In this document: one piece after another, positions 24,973 through 33,914 of the stretch
How positions within the stretch are numbered: position 1 is the first letter of the stretch
Layout of the letters: every line of letters starts with the position of its first letter
From: an uncultured Prevotellaceae bacterium
GTDB taxonomy: Bacteria > Bacteroidota > Bacteroidia > Bacteroidales > Bacteroidaceae
Reading direction: 5' to 3'
Assembly (NCBI GenBank): GCA_900321965.1
Contig: ONYA01000016.1
Coordinates: 1 to 64,000, forward strand
DNA: 64,000 nucleotides
Translations under genes and position numbers: made by a program
Notes under the pieces: model-generated
What the model was told of the DNA's origin: nothing
The model's database searches: none
Seen by the model: the letters and a program-made list of their open reading frames with translations, nothing else

Positions 24973-25030
24973 TCTTGCCGCCGGTACGCCTTTAACAAGC
25001 GGCGCTTTCTCCAACGGCGGTGCAAAGGTA
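24973..25030 (-). promoter_or_regulatory. thrA promoter and leader hairpin
   Basis: The minus strand has TACCTTTGC at 25022-25030, then a leader of about 65 nt. In the leader CCGCCG pairs with CGGCGG and encloses a GCGCC/GGCGT stem. No Thr/Ile-rich leader peptide was recognised, so attenuation is only a possibility. Confidence 0.5.
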
Positions 25031-25067
25031 TATAAAAGTTGGGAGTAAGGAGAAAAGTGTCAGGATT

Positions 25068-25724
25068 TCATCCTTCTTTTTTGCTTTTTTTAACTTCCAA
25101 ACCGCTGTATTGCTCGTCGTACTTCTGTCGTAGCAGGGTAGGGTTGGCTATCACGCTGCGCAGTTCGTTCAGCCGTTGTTCATTGGGTGATCCGGGAATC
25201 CAGAGGCGTATGTAGCCGTGAGCAGAATATTTCTCGTCCATGTGCTGGCGGAACCGTTCCCACTGTTGTTCGTGGTCCAATTCAGGATAGTTAGCCAGGC
25301 CAAACTCGATGGTGCGGCGTATGACGACCTCTGGGACTATGTCGCGGTCGGCCTCGGCAATGATTTTCCCGTAGAGCGAACGGGGTGTGTGGCTGGCCGA
25401 AGCGCGGTGGTCTTCGACGGCCTCTTTCATGATTTTAATCTGCTCAGGCGAGAACCAACGTTTCAGCCTTGCGTCGGCAGCCAGGATTTTCCCGCCCGTG
25501 ATGTGGTGGATGGCACGAGGCCCCGACATGCCTAAGTCGTGGTAGGCGGCAATGACGTAGACCATGTCGATGTCGGCACCTGTGGTGCGCACCAGGTCAA
25601 GGGCATTTCGGATGACACGTGTGACGTGTTCCAGGTTGTGGGCACGGTCGAATTGTGCATACTGCGGCAGGATGTTTGTCTCGACAAACTCTACTAAATC
25701 GAGGCTGGGTCTACGGGTTATCAT
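25068..25724 (-). CDS. HD-domain phosphohydrolase
   Basis: This 218-residue HD-superfamily protein has H29 in AHNLEHV, the HD pair in AAYHDLGM, and a later HRA/EADRDIV region that completes the metal site. The family includes nucleotide and phosphate-ester hydrolases; the substrate is not evident. It is transcribed divergently from menA, with a -7 box (TATATTTGC) at 25746-25754 on the minus strand. Confidence 0.75.
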   Translation of the reverse strand: MITRRPSLDLVEFVETNILPQYAQFDRAHNLEHVTRVIRNALDLVRTTGADIDMVYVIAAYHDLGMSGPRAIHHITGGKILAADARLKRWFSPEQIKIMKEAVEDHRASASHTPRSLYGKIIAEADRDIVPEVVIRRTIEFGLANYPELDHEQQWERFRQHMDEKYSAHGYIRLWIPGSPNEQRLNELRSVIANPTLLRQKYDEQYSGLEVKKSKKEG

Positions 25725-25745
25725 ATAAAAACTGTGAATATTTTT

Positions 25746-25775
25746 GCAAATATACGAAAAACTGCTTACTTTTGC
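25746..25775. promoter_or_regulatory. Divergent promoters of the HD gene and menA
   Basis: Minus strand TATATTTGC at 25746-25754 serves the HD gene. Plus strand TACTTTTGC at 25767-25775 lies 19 bp before the menA ATG. The two boxes are only 12 bp apart. Confidence 0.6.
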
Positions 25776-25794
25776 AAGGAAAAAGCGTAAAAAA

Positions 25795-26709
25795 ATGAAC
25801 GAGACAACAAATATTAAGACCGATAGCCTGAAGGCGTGGCTGTTGGCAGCCCGTCCGAAGACGCTCTCGGGTGCTGCTGTTCCGGTGATGATTGGCCTGG
25901 CACTGGCCTATGTCGATGCACAAGAATATATGTCAGGAACTTTCAGTTGGACGGCAGCCGTGCTGTGTCTGCTTTTTGCTTTTCTGATGCAGATTGATGC
26001 AAACTTCGTCAACGATTTTTTCGACTATGCTAACGGTTCCGACGATGCTGAGACCCGCTTGGGACCGAGACGGGCTTGTGCGCAGGGATGGGTGAAACTC
26101 GACTCTATGAAGCGTGCCATAGCGTTGACAACCTGTTTGGCTTGTCTTGTGGGATTGCCTTTAGTATGGTACGGCGGTTTGGAGATGGTGCTTATCGGTT
26201 TGATCTGTGTGGTGTTCTGTTTCCTCTATACAACCCACTTCTCGTATATGGGATTAGGCGACGTGTTGGTATTGGTGTTTTTTGGCATCGTGCCGGTATG
26301 TATCACGTATTATGTGCAGTTGCACACCTGCACGTGGCAGGTGTTGCTGGCTTCGCTGGCTTGCGGACTGGTTATTGACGGTCTGCTGATTGTAAACAAC
26401 TTCCGCGACCGTGAAGGCGACCGTGCTGTGGGTAAGAATACGCTGGTGGTGAAGGTGGGTGCCGAGGCAAGCCTTGTGCTGTATCTTGCCGTTGGCGTCG
26501 TAGCTTGCCTGACGGGATTGGTCTTCTGGCTTAACGGTCATGTGCTGGCCTTTGTGTTGCCGCTGCTATATTTGGTACTGCACTTTTTCACCTATTTGAA
26601 AATCAAGCGTATTAATAAAGGAAAAGCGTTGAATCTCTGCTTGGGAGAAACAGCGCGTAATATCTTTGTCTATGGCTTGATGGTTGTAATCGGCCTGTTG
26701 TTCAGTTAA
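25795..26709 (+). CDS. menA: 1,4-dihydroxy-2-naphthoate octaprenyltransferase MenA
   Basis: This 304-residue UbiA-superfamily membrane prenyltransferase has eight to nine hydrophobic segments. Its two aspartate-rich motifs are NDFFDYANGSDD and NNFRDREGD. It attaches the isoprenoid tail in menaquinone synthesis. The ATG at 25795 is used because the upstream in-frame codons lie in the promoter. Its 3' end overlaps the converging lipoprotein gene by 4 bp. Confidence 0.93.
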   Translation: MNETTNIKTDSLKAWLLAARPKTLSGAAVPVMIGLALAYVDAQEYMSGTFSWTAAVLCLLFAFLMQIDANFVNDFFDYANGSDDAETRLGPRRACAQGWVKLDSMKRAIALTTCLACLVGLPLVWYGGLEMVLIGLICVVFCFLYTTHFSYMGLGDVLVLVFFGIVPVCITYYVQLHTCTWQVLLASLACGLVIDGLLIVNNFRDREGDRAVGKNTLVVKVGAEASLVLYLAVGVVACLTGLVFWLNGHVLAFVLPLLYLVLHFFTYLKIKRINKGKALNLCLGETARNIFVYGLMVVIGLLFS

Positions 26710-27530
26710 TTTTCCTGACGCAGTATGTTGACCTGAGTGACGTTGAGGCGCAGTCCGTTGACGAACGCTCCCTTTTCGCTCAGAGAGACGATGTCGTGGA
26801 CGGTGAGAGGAATTCTGTATACCGTAGACCGGCGACCCACAGGGGCACATCCCCACCTGTTCAGAGCCGTCTCATTTCCTTGAAGCGTTGAGTCTGTGGC
26901 ATTATAAATGGTTTTGATAAGCCAGTTGTCGACAGTAGGATCGCTCGTGTCGGTAGTGTAGACAAATTCAAGCTTGTCGCCCTTGCGTATATCGGCATTC
27001 TTGAAGATCTCAGGGCTGAGAACGAAGCCGTCCTTCCAGTCACCGAAATGACAGTCCAGCGTTCTCAGCGGGATGGTCTTCCATGAGCCTGAGACAGGTG
27101 TCAGTACAATGTCCTTAATGATAAGGACGGTGGAGTCCTCTGTTTGTAGTGTTACTTCGTCAATAGAGGTCACGTCCTGTCCGTCAAAGTTGCACGTCAA
27201 CTGTGTGATACCAATCTTGCCGTAGGATTTGTATTTGTTTGATACCAGAAGCTGTGTCTCTACCTTTGTCGGTTCGGTAAATATAAAGGTGATTGCCTCG
27301 TAGGCCGACCAGTCAACGGGGAGGTTATGCTCCTTGACAGTGCCTATCAGACCGCCCCAGGACACCGACTTGTAGGTGATAGTCCCGTCGCTATTACGCT
27401 CAATCTTCTCATGGATATTCAAGGTGCTGTTGAACCTTGCCATAAGCGGGTTGTCATTTGAATTATCTCCTGACGAACAGCCGTAGGCCATTATCAGGAG
27501 TGCAGACATCAACGGTAGTAGTTTTTTCAT
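26706..27530 (-). CDS. Lipoprotein of unknown function
   Basis: This 274-residue protein has a lipobox (MKKLLPLMSALLIMAYGCSSG, cysteine at 18) followed by a Ser/Asn-rich spacer. The body looks beta-rich and has no motif I can name. It lies 13 bp after the porin gene on the same strand and is probably in its operon. Confidence 0.7.
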   Translation of the reverse strand: MKKLLPLMSALLIMAYGCSSGDNSNDNPLMARFNSTLNIHEKIERNSDGTITYKSVSWGGLIGTVKEHNLPVDWSAYEAITFIFTEPTKVETQLLVSNKYKSYGKIGITQLTCNFDGQDVTSIDEVTLQTEDSTVLIIKDIVLTPVSGSWKTIPLRTLDCHFGDWKDGFVLSPEIFKNADIRKGDKLEFVYTTDTSDPTVDNWLIKTIYNATDSTLQGNETALNRWGCAPVGRRSTVYRIPLTVHDIVSLSEKGAFVNGLRLNVTQVNILRQEN

Positions 27531-27543
27531 ATTAGTAAGGCTT

Positions 27544-29862
27544 TTAGTTAAAGAAATTCCAGGAAACGCCCATTCGCAGTACGGAGCTGTCGGTGGGGTA
27601 GTGAGGGGTCAGGAACGCCCGTCGGTTGAACGAGCTGCTGGCGGCATTCGTCATCATGACGAAGAAACGAGCACGCTTCAGGTGCAGGTTGGCGTAGACG
27701 TCGATGAAGGGGAAATTGCCGAGTGTGATACGGCTGTCGTCGTTCTGCTGGATGGCAAACTGGTTTAGCTGCGGGCAGAAATCGGGGGCTTCATACTCCG
27801 TGAAGTAGGTAGCGTCGGCACCTAATTCCACAGACAACACTTTGGCAATCTTGAATCCTAAGTAGAGGTTTGTGAAGACGTTGAGCATCGGCACCGGCAG
27901 CACGCTCTGGTTGCTGCTGTTCTGATAGGTGATGACGTTCTCCCAGTTAATCGGTCCGAGCTTGAAGTCCTGCTTCAGCTGGGCTGTCAGCAGGTTGATG
28001 TTTCCTCCATGTTGGTAAGGACTGGCTGTCAAGTACTTACGGTCTGAATTGGAGTAGACGTAGCTCATGCCGATATAGGTATAGTTTTGTATTTCCTCGA
28101 TAGCCACGCGGAGACTCGTCTTTGTCTTCTGATAGCTGAACAGACCTTCGATGCGTGTGTGTGTCTCCTTGTCCAGGTTGTCGTTGTCCCACCACAGGTG
28201 CTTCGAGTGGTAGTGCCGTTGGTAGTAGGTGGGATTCAGACGGTAGAAGTGAGCGTGTGCCGCCAGTGTGACGGTGTCACCGAAAACAGGGAAGTTAAGG
28301 TCGGTATTGAAGCTGGCTTTCAACTGGCCGGCATCTTCGCCGACGGTCCACAACTCTGCCTGGGCGTTGTAGTGGAACGTCTTGCCCAGACTTTTTATCA
28401 GCTGTCCGCCAATGCTGATGTTGTGTTCTGTCACCTTCTCCAAAACGGGAATCGTGTCCTGCAACTGGTCCATCTTGAAGTTGCGCACTTCGTGAGTGGC
28501 AAAAATCTTCAAGCCCGTCTTCACCCATTTGTTGAACCCCTCAAGCAGTGCCAGAGCAACGGTGTTCTTGAGTTGCAGGTGTTGCGTTTCATCGTAGATG
28601 GAGTCGTTGGCACCGGCCTTGCTCTTGTTATAATAGGTGTTGGCATAGTAGTCCGTGGGAGAACCGTAAGTCATGAAGATACGCTCGTATTGGCCAAGTT
28701 CTGCCGTATGGATGAAACTTGTGACGGGGACGAACTCTTTCTTCATCGTCGAGTCTTCCCGTTCTTTGTCCTCTTTTTTCTCAGCCAGCAACAAGCTGTC
28801 CATCACTTCCTGTGAGTCCACCTTGATGCGTGTCGTGTCGGGTCGTGCTATTTCCTCGCGTTCGGGTTCCTTGCCTGCGATGATTGCATCCTTCGGACGA
28901 CCGCTGAATGTGGGCTCCGGCTCCTGGTTGGCTTTATTGTCCTTCGTGGCCAGTTTTTTCTTGTTCTCTTTTTTCGAGGCCTGGGCAAACTGGCGCGCTT
29001 TTATCTCCTCTTCTGTCATCTTCACCTTACGGTAGAAACCAATGTTGTAACGGTGAGTCAGGAAGACGTGCATATTGTTGTTACGGTTCCATGTTCTTGA
29101 AAGGATGGTTGGGATTTCGTTCTCGGAGAACGTTTGTTCGATAGACTCCGGGTGTACGATGTACTCATCGTTGGTGATGCCGCCGTTCTCAGAAACTTTC
29201 TGGTGATAGGTAGAGAATATCAAGTGCAGGTTGTACTGGTCGCCTAAATACGAGCCGTAGAACGTGCCGCCGAAGTGCGATGCTGCCTGATTGCTGAAAT
29301 AGCCACGTGCATAGGCGTAGTTCAGGTTAAAACCCAAGCCGATGCGCTTGCCGGCATTGACAGCGAACTTTGCCTGTAAGTGGTCTTCGCCGTCTGTCTT
29401 GCTGCCGCAGTTGTCGTACGACAAGTTGGTCAGCGGCGACAGTGTGTTGGTGAAGTGCAGTTGGTCAGGCGTCTTGTTGATGTAGCCGTAGGTCTCGGTG
29501 AACATAAACTGCTGAGGCTCAGGTCGGTCGATGTATATACGGTTTAATCGGGCCGTGTAGTTGTTGCCCGTCGTGTTATACTCGCCGTAGACGCCCGTAT
29601 TGAGTGTTGTGTTCATGTAGAGGTGCGGCATCGTATCGACTTGTGTAGGGCGTATGTCGCCGAATTTTCTGTCGACGGTCCAAACATGAATGCCGCGTGG
29701 AATCTCCTTGTTTTTCTTGGTCGTGTCGTTGTTGTGAGGGTTGAAGTTCTGGTTGTTCTGGTCGTACTGGTTGACGTTGCCCATCTCGTCAATCTGGTTT
29801 AGAACCTGACTGTGAGCGGGCAGCACCGCGAGAAACAACAGCGCGAATAAGTATCTCTTCAT
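27544..29862 (-). CDS. Putative outer-membrane porin (PF14121-like)
   Basis: This 772-residue protein has a signal peptide (MKRYLFALLFLAVLPAHSQ), an Asn/Gln-rich linker, and then many amphipathic beta strands with aromatic girdles that end in a C-terminal phenylalanine region (MGVSWNFFN), typical of outer-membrane barrels. A charged Lys/Glu-rich insert (about 300-380) probably forms a surface or periplasmic loop. The ATG at 29862 follows the upstream 68-residue gene by 1 bp. Confidence 0.8.
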   Translation of the reverse strand: MKRYLFALLFLAVLPAHSQVLNQIDEMGNVNQYDQNNQNFNPHNNDTTKKNKEIPRGIHVWTVDRKFGDIRPTQVDTMPHLYMNTTLNTGVYGEYNTTGNNYTARLNRIYIDRPEPQQFMFTETYGYINKTPDQLHFTNTLSPLTNLSYDNCGSKTDGEDHLQAKFAVNAGKRIGLGFNLNYAYARGYFSNQAASHFGGTFYGSYLGDQYNLHLIFSTYHQKVSENGGITNDEYIVHPESIEQTFSENEIPTILSRTWNRNNNMHVFLTHRYNIGFYRKVKMTEEEIKARQFAQASKKENKKKLATKDNKANQEPEPTFSGRPKDAIIAGKEPEREEIARPDTTRIKVDSQEVMDSLLLAEKKEDKEREDSTMKKEFVPVTSFIHTAELGQYERIFMTYGSPTDYYANTYYNKSKAGANDSIYDETQHLQLKNTVALALLEGFNKWVKTGLKIFATHEVRNFKMDQLQDTIPVLEKVTEHNISIGGQLIKSLGKTFHYNAQAELWTVGEDAGQLKASFNTDLNFPVFGDTVTLAAHAHFYRLNPTYYQRHYHSKHLWWDNDNLDKETHTRIEGLFSYQKTKTSLRVAIEEIQNYTYIGMSYVYSNSDRKYLTASPYQHGGNINLLTAQLKQDFKLGPINWENVITYQNSSNQSVLPVPMLNVFTNLYLGFKIAKVLSVELGADATYFTEYEAPDFCPQLNQFAIQQNDDSRITLGNFPFIDVYANLHLKRARFFVMMTNAASSSFNRRAFLTPHYPTDSSVLRMGVSWNFFN

Positions 29863-29863
29863 C

Positions 29864-30070
29864 CTACAGTTTGGCAATTCTTAATGTCAACTCAATAAAC
29901 TTAAAGACGACGGCAGCTATCATAATATACACCGCCGTGTCATGATCTGCAACCATATACCACACCATACCGACAATGGCTCCTATCATAAAGATGATGT
30001 TCAACCATTGTCGCAGACTGCGCAGACGTCCTCCGTCCTCAATGGGCTGTAAATGGTGGTACTTGCTCAT
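29864..30070 (-). CDS. Small two-helix membrane protein
   Basis: This 68-residue protein has a polar N-terminus and two hydrophobic helices (about 23-41 and 46-62). Its start overlaps the stop of the DUF4468 gene (ATGA) and it is followed at once by the porin gene. Tight coupling supports it as real. The function is unknown. Confidence 0.75.
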   Translation of the reverse strand: MSKYHHLQPIEDGGRLRSLRQWLNIIFMIGAIVGMVWYMVADHDTAVYIMIAAVVFKFIELTLRIAKL

Positions 30071-30666
30071 TTCAGCAGCTCGGCAAACTTATTGAACAGG
30101 AAGTCCTTGCGGTCGATGGTCTTGCGGCGGAACTTTCCCGATATGCGGGCCAGCTTGTTCTGCTTCTTGTTCAGTCCCTCCTTGTCAGTAATCCACTCTT
30201 CGGCATTGTACGTCTGCGGCTGGCGCTCCTCGTCATAGAGGTAGCGTATGTGCGTCATCGTGATGTCGGCCTTGCCGTCGTAGCAGTCCACGATGAGGTT
30301 GTACATCAGACGGGTGCGGTCCAGGACGAGGGCTGTCGACTTGAAAACGAGCCACTCCTGATAGTAACCGGCCACCTCGTGCTTCTCCGGGTCGTCCAGT
30401 ACGATACGGCTCTGCTCAAACTGGTTGGCCTCTTTGGTCATCTTCTGCATGTATTCTCTGACGATGTCCTGAACCTGTGCGGCACTCTTGCCCGGGGCGT
30501 CGATGACGGTGTGGAACACCACTCGCCCGTTAACCTCTGGCACGGCACCGGCCAGGTATTTCTGGTCAGGGTTAACACCTGAGTTCTGTTCGGGCATTTC
30601 CCACGTATTTTGTGCCGACAATCCCAAGGGCAGGCACAGCATCATTGCAATGAAAAGCTTTTTCAT
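30067..30666 (-). CDS. Secreted DUF4468 protein
   Basis: This 199-residue protein has a signal peptide (MKKLFIAMMLCLPLGLSAQ). The body resembles DUF4468 (GRVVFHTVIDAPGKSAAQVQDIV, then a YDGKADITMTHIRYLYD strand pair), a TBP-like-fold family in Bacteroidota envelopes. An ATG nine bases upstream (30675) is also possible. It is the first gene of a four-gene operon with the small membrane protein, porin and lipoprotein. Confidence 0.75.
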   Translation of the reverse strand: MKKLFIAMMLCLPLGLSAQNTWEMPEQNSGVNPDQKYLAGAVPEVNGRVVFHTVIDAPGKSAAQVQDIVREYMQKMTKEANQFEQSRIVLDDPEKHEVAGYYQEWLVFKSTALVLDRTRLMYNLIVDCYDGKADITMTHIRYLYDEERQPQTYNAEEWITDKEGLNKKQNKLARISGKFRRKTIDRKDFLFNKFAELLK

Positions 30667-30703
30667 ATTTGACATTTTTTGTTTTGTTTCGTCGTTTAAC
30701 CGG

Positions 30704-30712
30704 GCAAAATTA
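30704..30712 (-). promoter_or_regulatory. -7 box of the DUF4468-porin operon
   Basis: The minus strand reads TAATTTTGC, 37 bp before the ATG at 30666. Confidence 0.6.
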
Positions 30713-30722
30713 CAAAATAATC

Positions 30723-30750
30723 ATTGAACATTGAACGTTGAACATTGAAC
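30723..30750. repeat. 7-bp tandem tract (ATTGAAC)
   Basis: Four units (ATTGAAC three times, GTTGAAC once) lie upstream of the DUF4468 promoter. Confidence 0.75.
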
Positions 30751-30829
30751 ATTATTTTTTTTTAACCCTTCACCTTTTATTTCAATTCTTCCGCTCGGCG
30801 CTTGCGACGCTTTGCTTGCAAAGAATTTT

Positions 30830-32857
30830 TCAATTCTTCAATTCCAGCTCCTGTTGCATCCGCAGAATCTCGTCGCGATACTGAGCAGCCTGCAAGAAGT
30901 CGAGCTGGCGTGCAGCCTCCTTCATCAGTCTCGTCGTGTTCTCGATGCTCTTCTCTAACTGCTGGCGCGTCATGCGCTCCACAATCGGGTCGGCAGCCAT
31001 ACCGATGGACGTGTCGGCAGATGCGGCACGCTTCAGCTCCTTGATGTCCGACCGGTCGTCGCGGTGCAATGCTGTCTGTTTCAGCGTCCTGACGATTTGT
31101 GTCGGCGTAATGCCGTGCTCCTCGTTGTAGCGCAGCTGTTTGGTACGTCGACGGTTCGTCTCGTCGATGGTGAGCTGCATAGAGGCGGTGATGGTGTCGG
31201 CATACATGATGACCTTGCCGTTGACGTTACGGGCAGCACGTCCTGCCGTCTGTGTCAGCGAACGGTGCGACCGCAGGAAACCCTCCTTGTCGGCATCGAG
31301 GATGGCCACGAGCGACACCTCGGGCAGGTCGAGGCCTTCGCGCAGCAGGTTGACGCCGACGAGGACGTCGTAGACACCGCTGCGCAGGTCTTCCAGAATC
31401 TTTACGCGGTCGAGCGTGGCTACGTCGCTGTGGATATAGGCCGTCTGCACACCGTGGTTCATCAGGTATTCTGTCAGTTCCTCGGCCATGCGTTTCGTCA
31501 GCGTTGTCACTAACGTGCGCTCCTTGCGCTCCGTCCGCTGGCGTATCTCCTCCATCAGGTCGTCTATCTGGTTCTCCGTGGGCCGCACCTCTATCTCGGG
31601 GTCTAACAGTCCTGTGGGACGTATCACTTGTTCGACGACGACGCCTTCAGCCTCGCTGAGCTCATAGTCGGCAGGCGTGGCACTGACGTAGATGACCTGA
31701 TGGACCATCTGTTGGAACTCGTCGAACGTCAGCGGACGGTTGTCGAAGGCGGCTGGCAGACGGAAACCGTATTCCACAAGGTTCTGCTTGCGTGAGCGGT
31801 CGCCGCCGTACATGGCGCTGATTTGCGGAACGGAGACGTGGCTCTCGTCGACCACCAACAGGAAATCGTCGGGGAAGAAGTCGAGGAGGCAGTAGGGGCG
31901 CTCGCCCGCCTGGCGCCCGTCGAAGTAGCGCGAGTAGTTCTCGATGCCCGAGCAATGCCCCAGCTCCTTAATCATCTCCATGTCGTATTCTACGCGTTCC
32001 TTAATGCGCTGTGCCTTAATGCCGTCGCCCAGTTCGTTAAAGAATTCCACCTGCTTCATCAGGTCGTCCTGAATCTGCCGGATGGCGATGTTCGTCTGTT
32101 CCTCCGACGTGGTGAAAAGGTTGGCGGGATAGAGCTTGTATTCGTCGAAGGTGGCCATACGTTGTAACGTCACGGCGTCGACCTCTTCTATCTGGTCTAT
32201 CTCGTCGTCCCAGAAGGTCACGCGAAGCACCACCTCGCTGTAGGCCATGAAAATGTCGACGGTGTCGCCCTTCACCCGGAAGTTGCCGCGCCCGAGGTCC
32301 AGGTCGTTTCTGGTGTACAGGGCCGACACCAAACGGCGCAGCAGGGCGTTGCGGTCGAGAATCTGGCCGCGGTGCAGTTCGATGACATTCTCCTGTAGTG
32401 CCACGGGACTGCCCATACCGTAGATGCAGCTGACGCTCGACACGACGATGACGTCGTTGCGCCCTGACAAGAGGTTCGACACGGCCGACAGCCTCAGACG
32501 GTCTATCTCGTCGTTGATGGCCAGGTCTTTCTCAATATAGGTATCGCTGCTGGGCAGGTAGGCCTCCGGCTGGTAGTAGTCGTAGTAGCTGACGTAGTAT
32601 TCCACGGCGTTGTCAGGGAAGAATCCCTTCATCTCTTCATACAGCTGGGCGGCCAGCGTCTTGTTGTGGCTGAGGATGAGTGTCGGCTTGTTGATATTCG
32701 CAATGACGTTGGCCACGGTGAACGTCTTGCCCGAGCCGGTGACACCTAACAGCACCTGCGACCGGTCGCCACGGTTCAGTCCGTCCGTCAACTGGCGGAT
32801 GGCTTCCGGCTGGTCGCCTGTCGGTTTGTATTTCGATATCAGCTTGAATTCTTTCAT
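30830..32857 (-). CDS. uvrB: UvrABC system protein B
   Basis: This 675-residue helicase-like repair protein has Walker A GVTGSGKTF, the beta-hairpin region (YYQPEAYLPSSDTYIEKD), DEAH-like DESH and the C-terminal UVR motif. It loads UvrC at lesions in nucleotide excision repair. The ATG at 32857 lies 9 bp after the -7 box, so the leader is about 6 nt. Its stop codon lies in a short TTCAATTC-type repeat. Confidence 0.97.
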   Translation of the reverse strand: MKEFKLISKYKPTGDQPEAIRQLTDGLNRGDRSQVLLGVTGSGKTFTVANVIANINKPTLILSHNKTLAAQLYEEMKGFFPDNAVEYYVSYYDYYQPEAYLPSSDTYIEKDLAINDEIDRLRLSAVSNLLSGRNDVIVVSSVSCIYGMGSPVALQENVIELHRGQILDRNALLRRLVSALYTRNDLDLGRGNFRVKGDTVDIFMAYSEVVLRVTFWDDEIDQIEEVDAVTLQRMATFDEYKLYPANLFTTSEEQTNIAIRQIQDDLMKQVEFFNELGDGIKAQRIKERVEYDMEMIKELGHCSGIENYSRYFDGRQAGERPYCLLDFFPDDFLLVVDESHVSVPQISAMYGGDRSRKQNLVEYGFRLPAAFDNRPLTFDEFQQMVHQVIYVSATPADYELSEAEGVVVEQVIRPTGLLDPEIEVRPTENQIDDLMEEIRQRTERKERTLVTTLTKRMAEELTEYLMNHGVQTAYIHSDVATLDRVKILEDLRSGVYDVLVGVNLLREGLDLPEVSLVAILDADKEGFLRSHRSLTQTAGRAARNVNGKVIMYADTITASMQLTIDETNRRRTKQLRYNEEHGITPTQIVRTLKQTALHRDDRSDIKELKRAASADTSIGMAADPIVERMTRQQLEKSIENTTRLMKEAARQLDFLQAAQYRDEILRMQQELELKN

Positions 32858-32865
32858 AACAAAGT

Positions 32866-32874
32866 GCAAAGATA
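32866..32874 (-). promoter_or_regulatory. -7 box of uvrB (very short leader)
   Basis: The minus strand reads TATCTTTGC and ends 9 nt before the ATG at 32857. Confidence 0.6.
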
Positions 32875-32970
32875 CTCAATTTTTTGTTCGGAACGGGCTG
32901 ATTAACACAGATTATTATTAATTTTTTGAAAAAAAGCGTGTCAGACGTCTCGTGCGTGCCTTATTTTTAT

Positions 32971-32979
32971 TAACTTTGC
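32971..32979 (+). promoter_or_regulatory. -7 box of bamD (very short leader)
   Basis: TAACTTTGC ends 8 nt before the ATG at 32988. The upstream in-frame start at 32952 would precede the transcript. Confidence 0.6.
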
Positions 32980-32987
32980 ACCTCGAA

Positions 32988-33815
32988 ATGAAGAAAAGAT
33001 TATTTTTCGTGTCTTGCATAGCGCTCTTTTTGAGCAGTTGTGCCGGTGAATTCACCAAGGTTCTCAAGTCGCCCGACAGCGACTACCGCTATGAGTATGC
33101 CAAGCAGTGCTTTGCCGAAGGCAAGTATAGTCGTGCCGTCGTTCTTCTGCAGGATGTCGTAACCGTGATGAAGGGTGGCGACAATGCTCAGGAGAGTCTC
33201 TATATGTTGGGTATGGCTCAGTATATGAGCAAGGACTTTGAAAGTGCTTCTGAGACATTCAAGAAGTATGGGACGTCCTATCCCAAGGGCGTGTATGCTG
33301 AGAAAGCCTGCTTCTATGTCGGCGAGTCGCTCTACGAGAGTGCCCCTGAGCCGCGTCTCGACCAGACGCCAACCATAGGCGCCATCAATGCCTATCAGCG
33401 ATTCCTCGACCTCTTTCCCGACTCCAAACTGTTGGGCGTGGCGCAGGATAAACTGTTTGAGCTGCAAGACAAGCTGATCATGAAGGAGTATCTGTCGGCC
33501 AAGCTCTATTACAACTTAGGTGGATACTATGGCAATATCAATGCCAACAATGAGAGCAACTACTCGGCCTGCATCATTACGGCTGAGAATGCCCTGAAGA
33601 CTTACCCGTTCACCAAGCTGCGTGAGGATTTCATGTTGCTGGTCATGAAGAGCAAGTTCCAACTGGCTGAGAACAGCAGCGAGGAGAAGCGGCTCGACCG
33701 CTATCGCGACGCCGAAGACGAGTGCTATGGCTTCATCAACGAGTTCCCCGACTCCCGTGAGCGCTCTACCGCTGAGCGTTACATCGCCAAGTGTAAGAAA
33801 ATAACCAAGGATTAA
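32988..33815 (+). CDS. bamD: Outer-membrane assembly lipoprotein BamD
   Basis: This 275-residue TPR lipoprotein has a lipobox ending at C18 (FLSSCAGE) and several TPR helices (YEYAKQCFAEGKYSRAV, ESLYMLGMAQYMSKDFESASETF). It is the essential lipoprotein partner of BamA. It is followed by a repeat tract and then rpoZ. Confidence 0.9.
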   Translation: MKKRLFFVSCIALFLSSCAGEFTKVLKSPDSDYRYEYAKQCFAEGKYSRAVVLLQDVVTVMKGGDNAQESLYMLGMAQYMSKDFESASETFKKYGTSYPKGVYAEKACFYVGESLYESAPEPRLDQTPTIGAINAYQRFLDLFPDSKLLGVAQDKLFELQDKLIMKEYLSAKLYYNLGGYYGNINANNESNYSACIITAENALKTYPFTKLREDFMLLVMKSKFQLAENSSEEKRLDRYRDAEDECYGFINEFPDSRERSTAERYIAKCKKITKD

Positions 33816-33835
33816 ATAGTAAATAAATAGTAAAT

Positions 33836-33909
33836 TGTAAATCGTCAAATAGTAAATAATTGTAAATCGTCAAATAGTAAATAATTGTAAATCGTCAAAT
33901 TGTAAATAA
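33836..33909. repeat. Three 25-bp direct repeats between bamD and rpoZ
   Basis: A 25-bp unit beginning TTGTAAATCGTCAAA starts at 33836, 33861 and 33886, the third copy slightly diverged. The unit itself contains TAGTAAATA-type sub-repeats. The tract ends 5 bp before the rpoZ ATG. Confidence 0.85.
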
Positions 33910-33914
33910 CAAAT

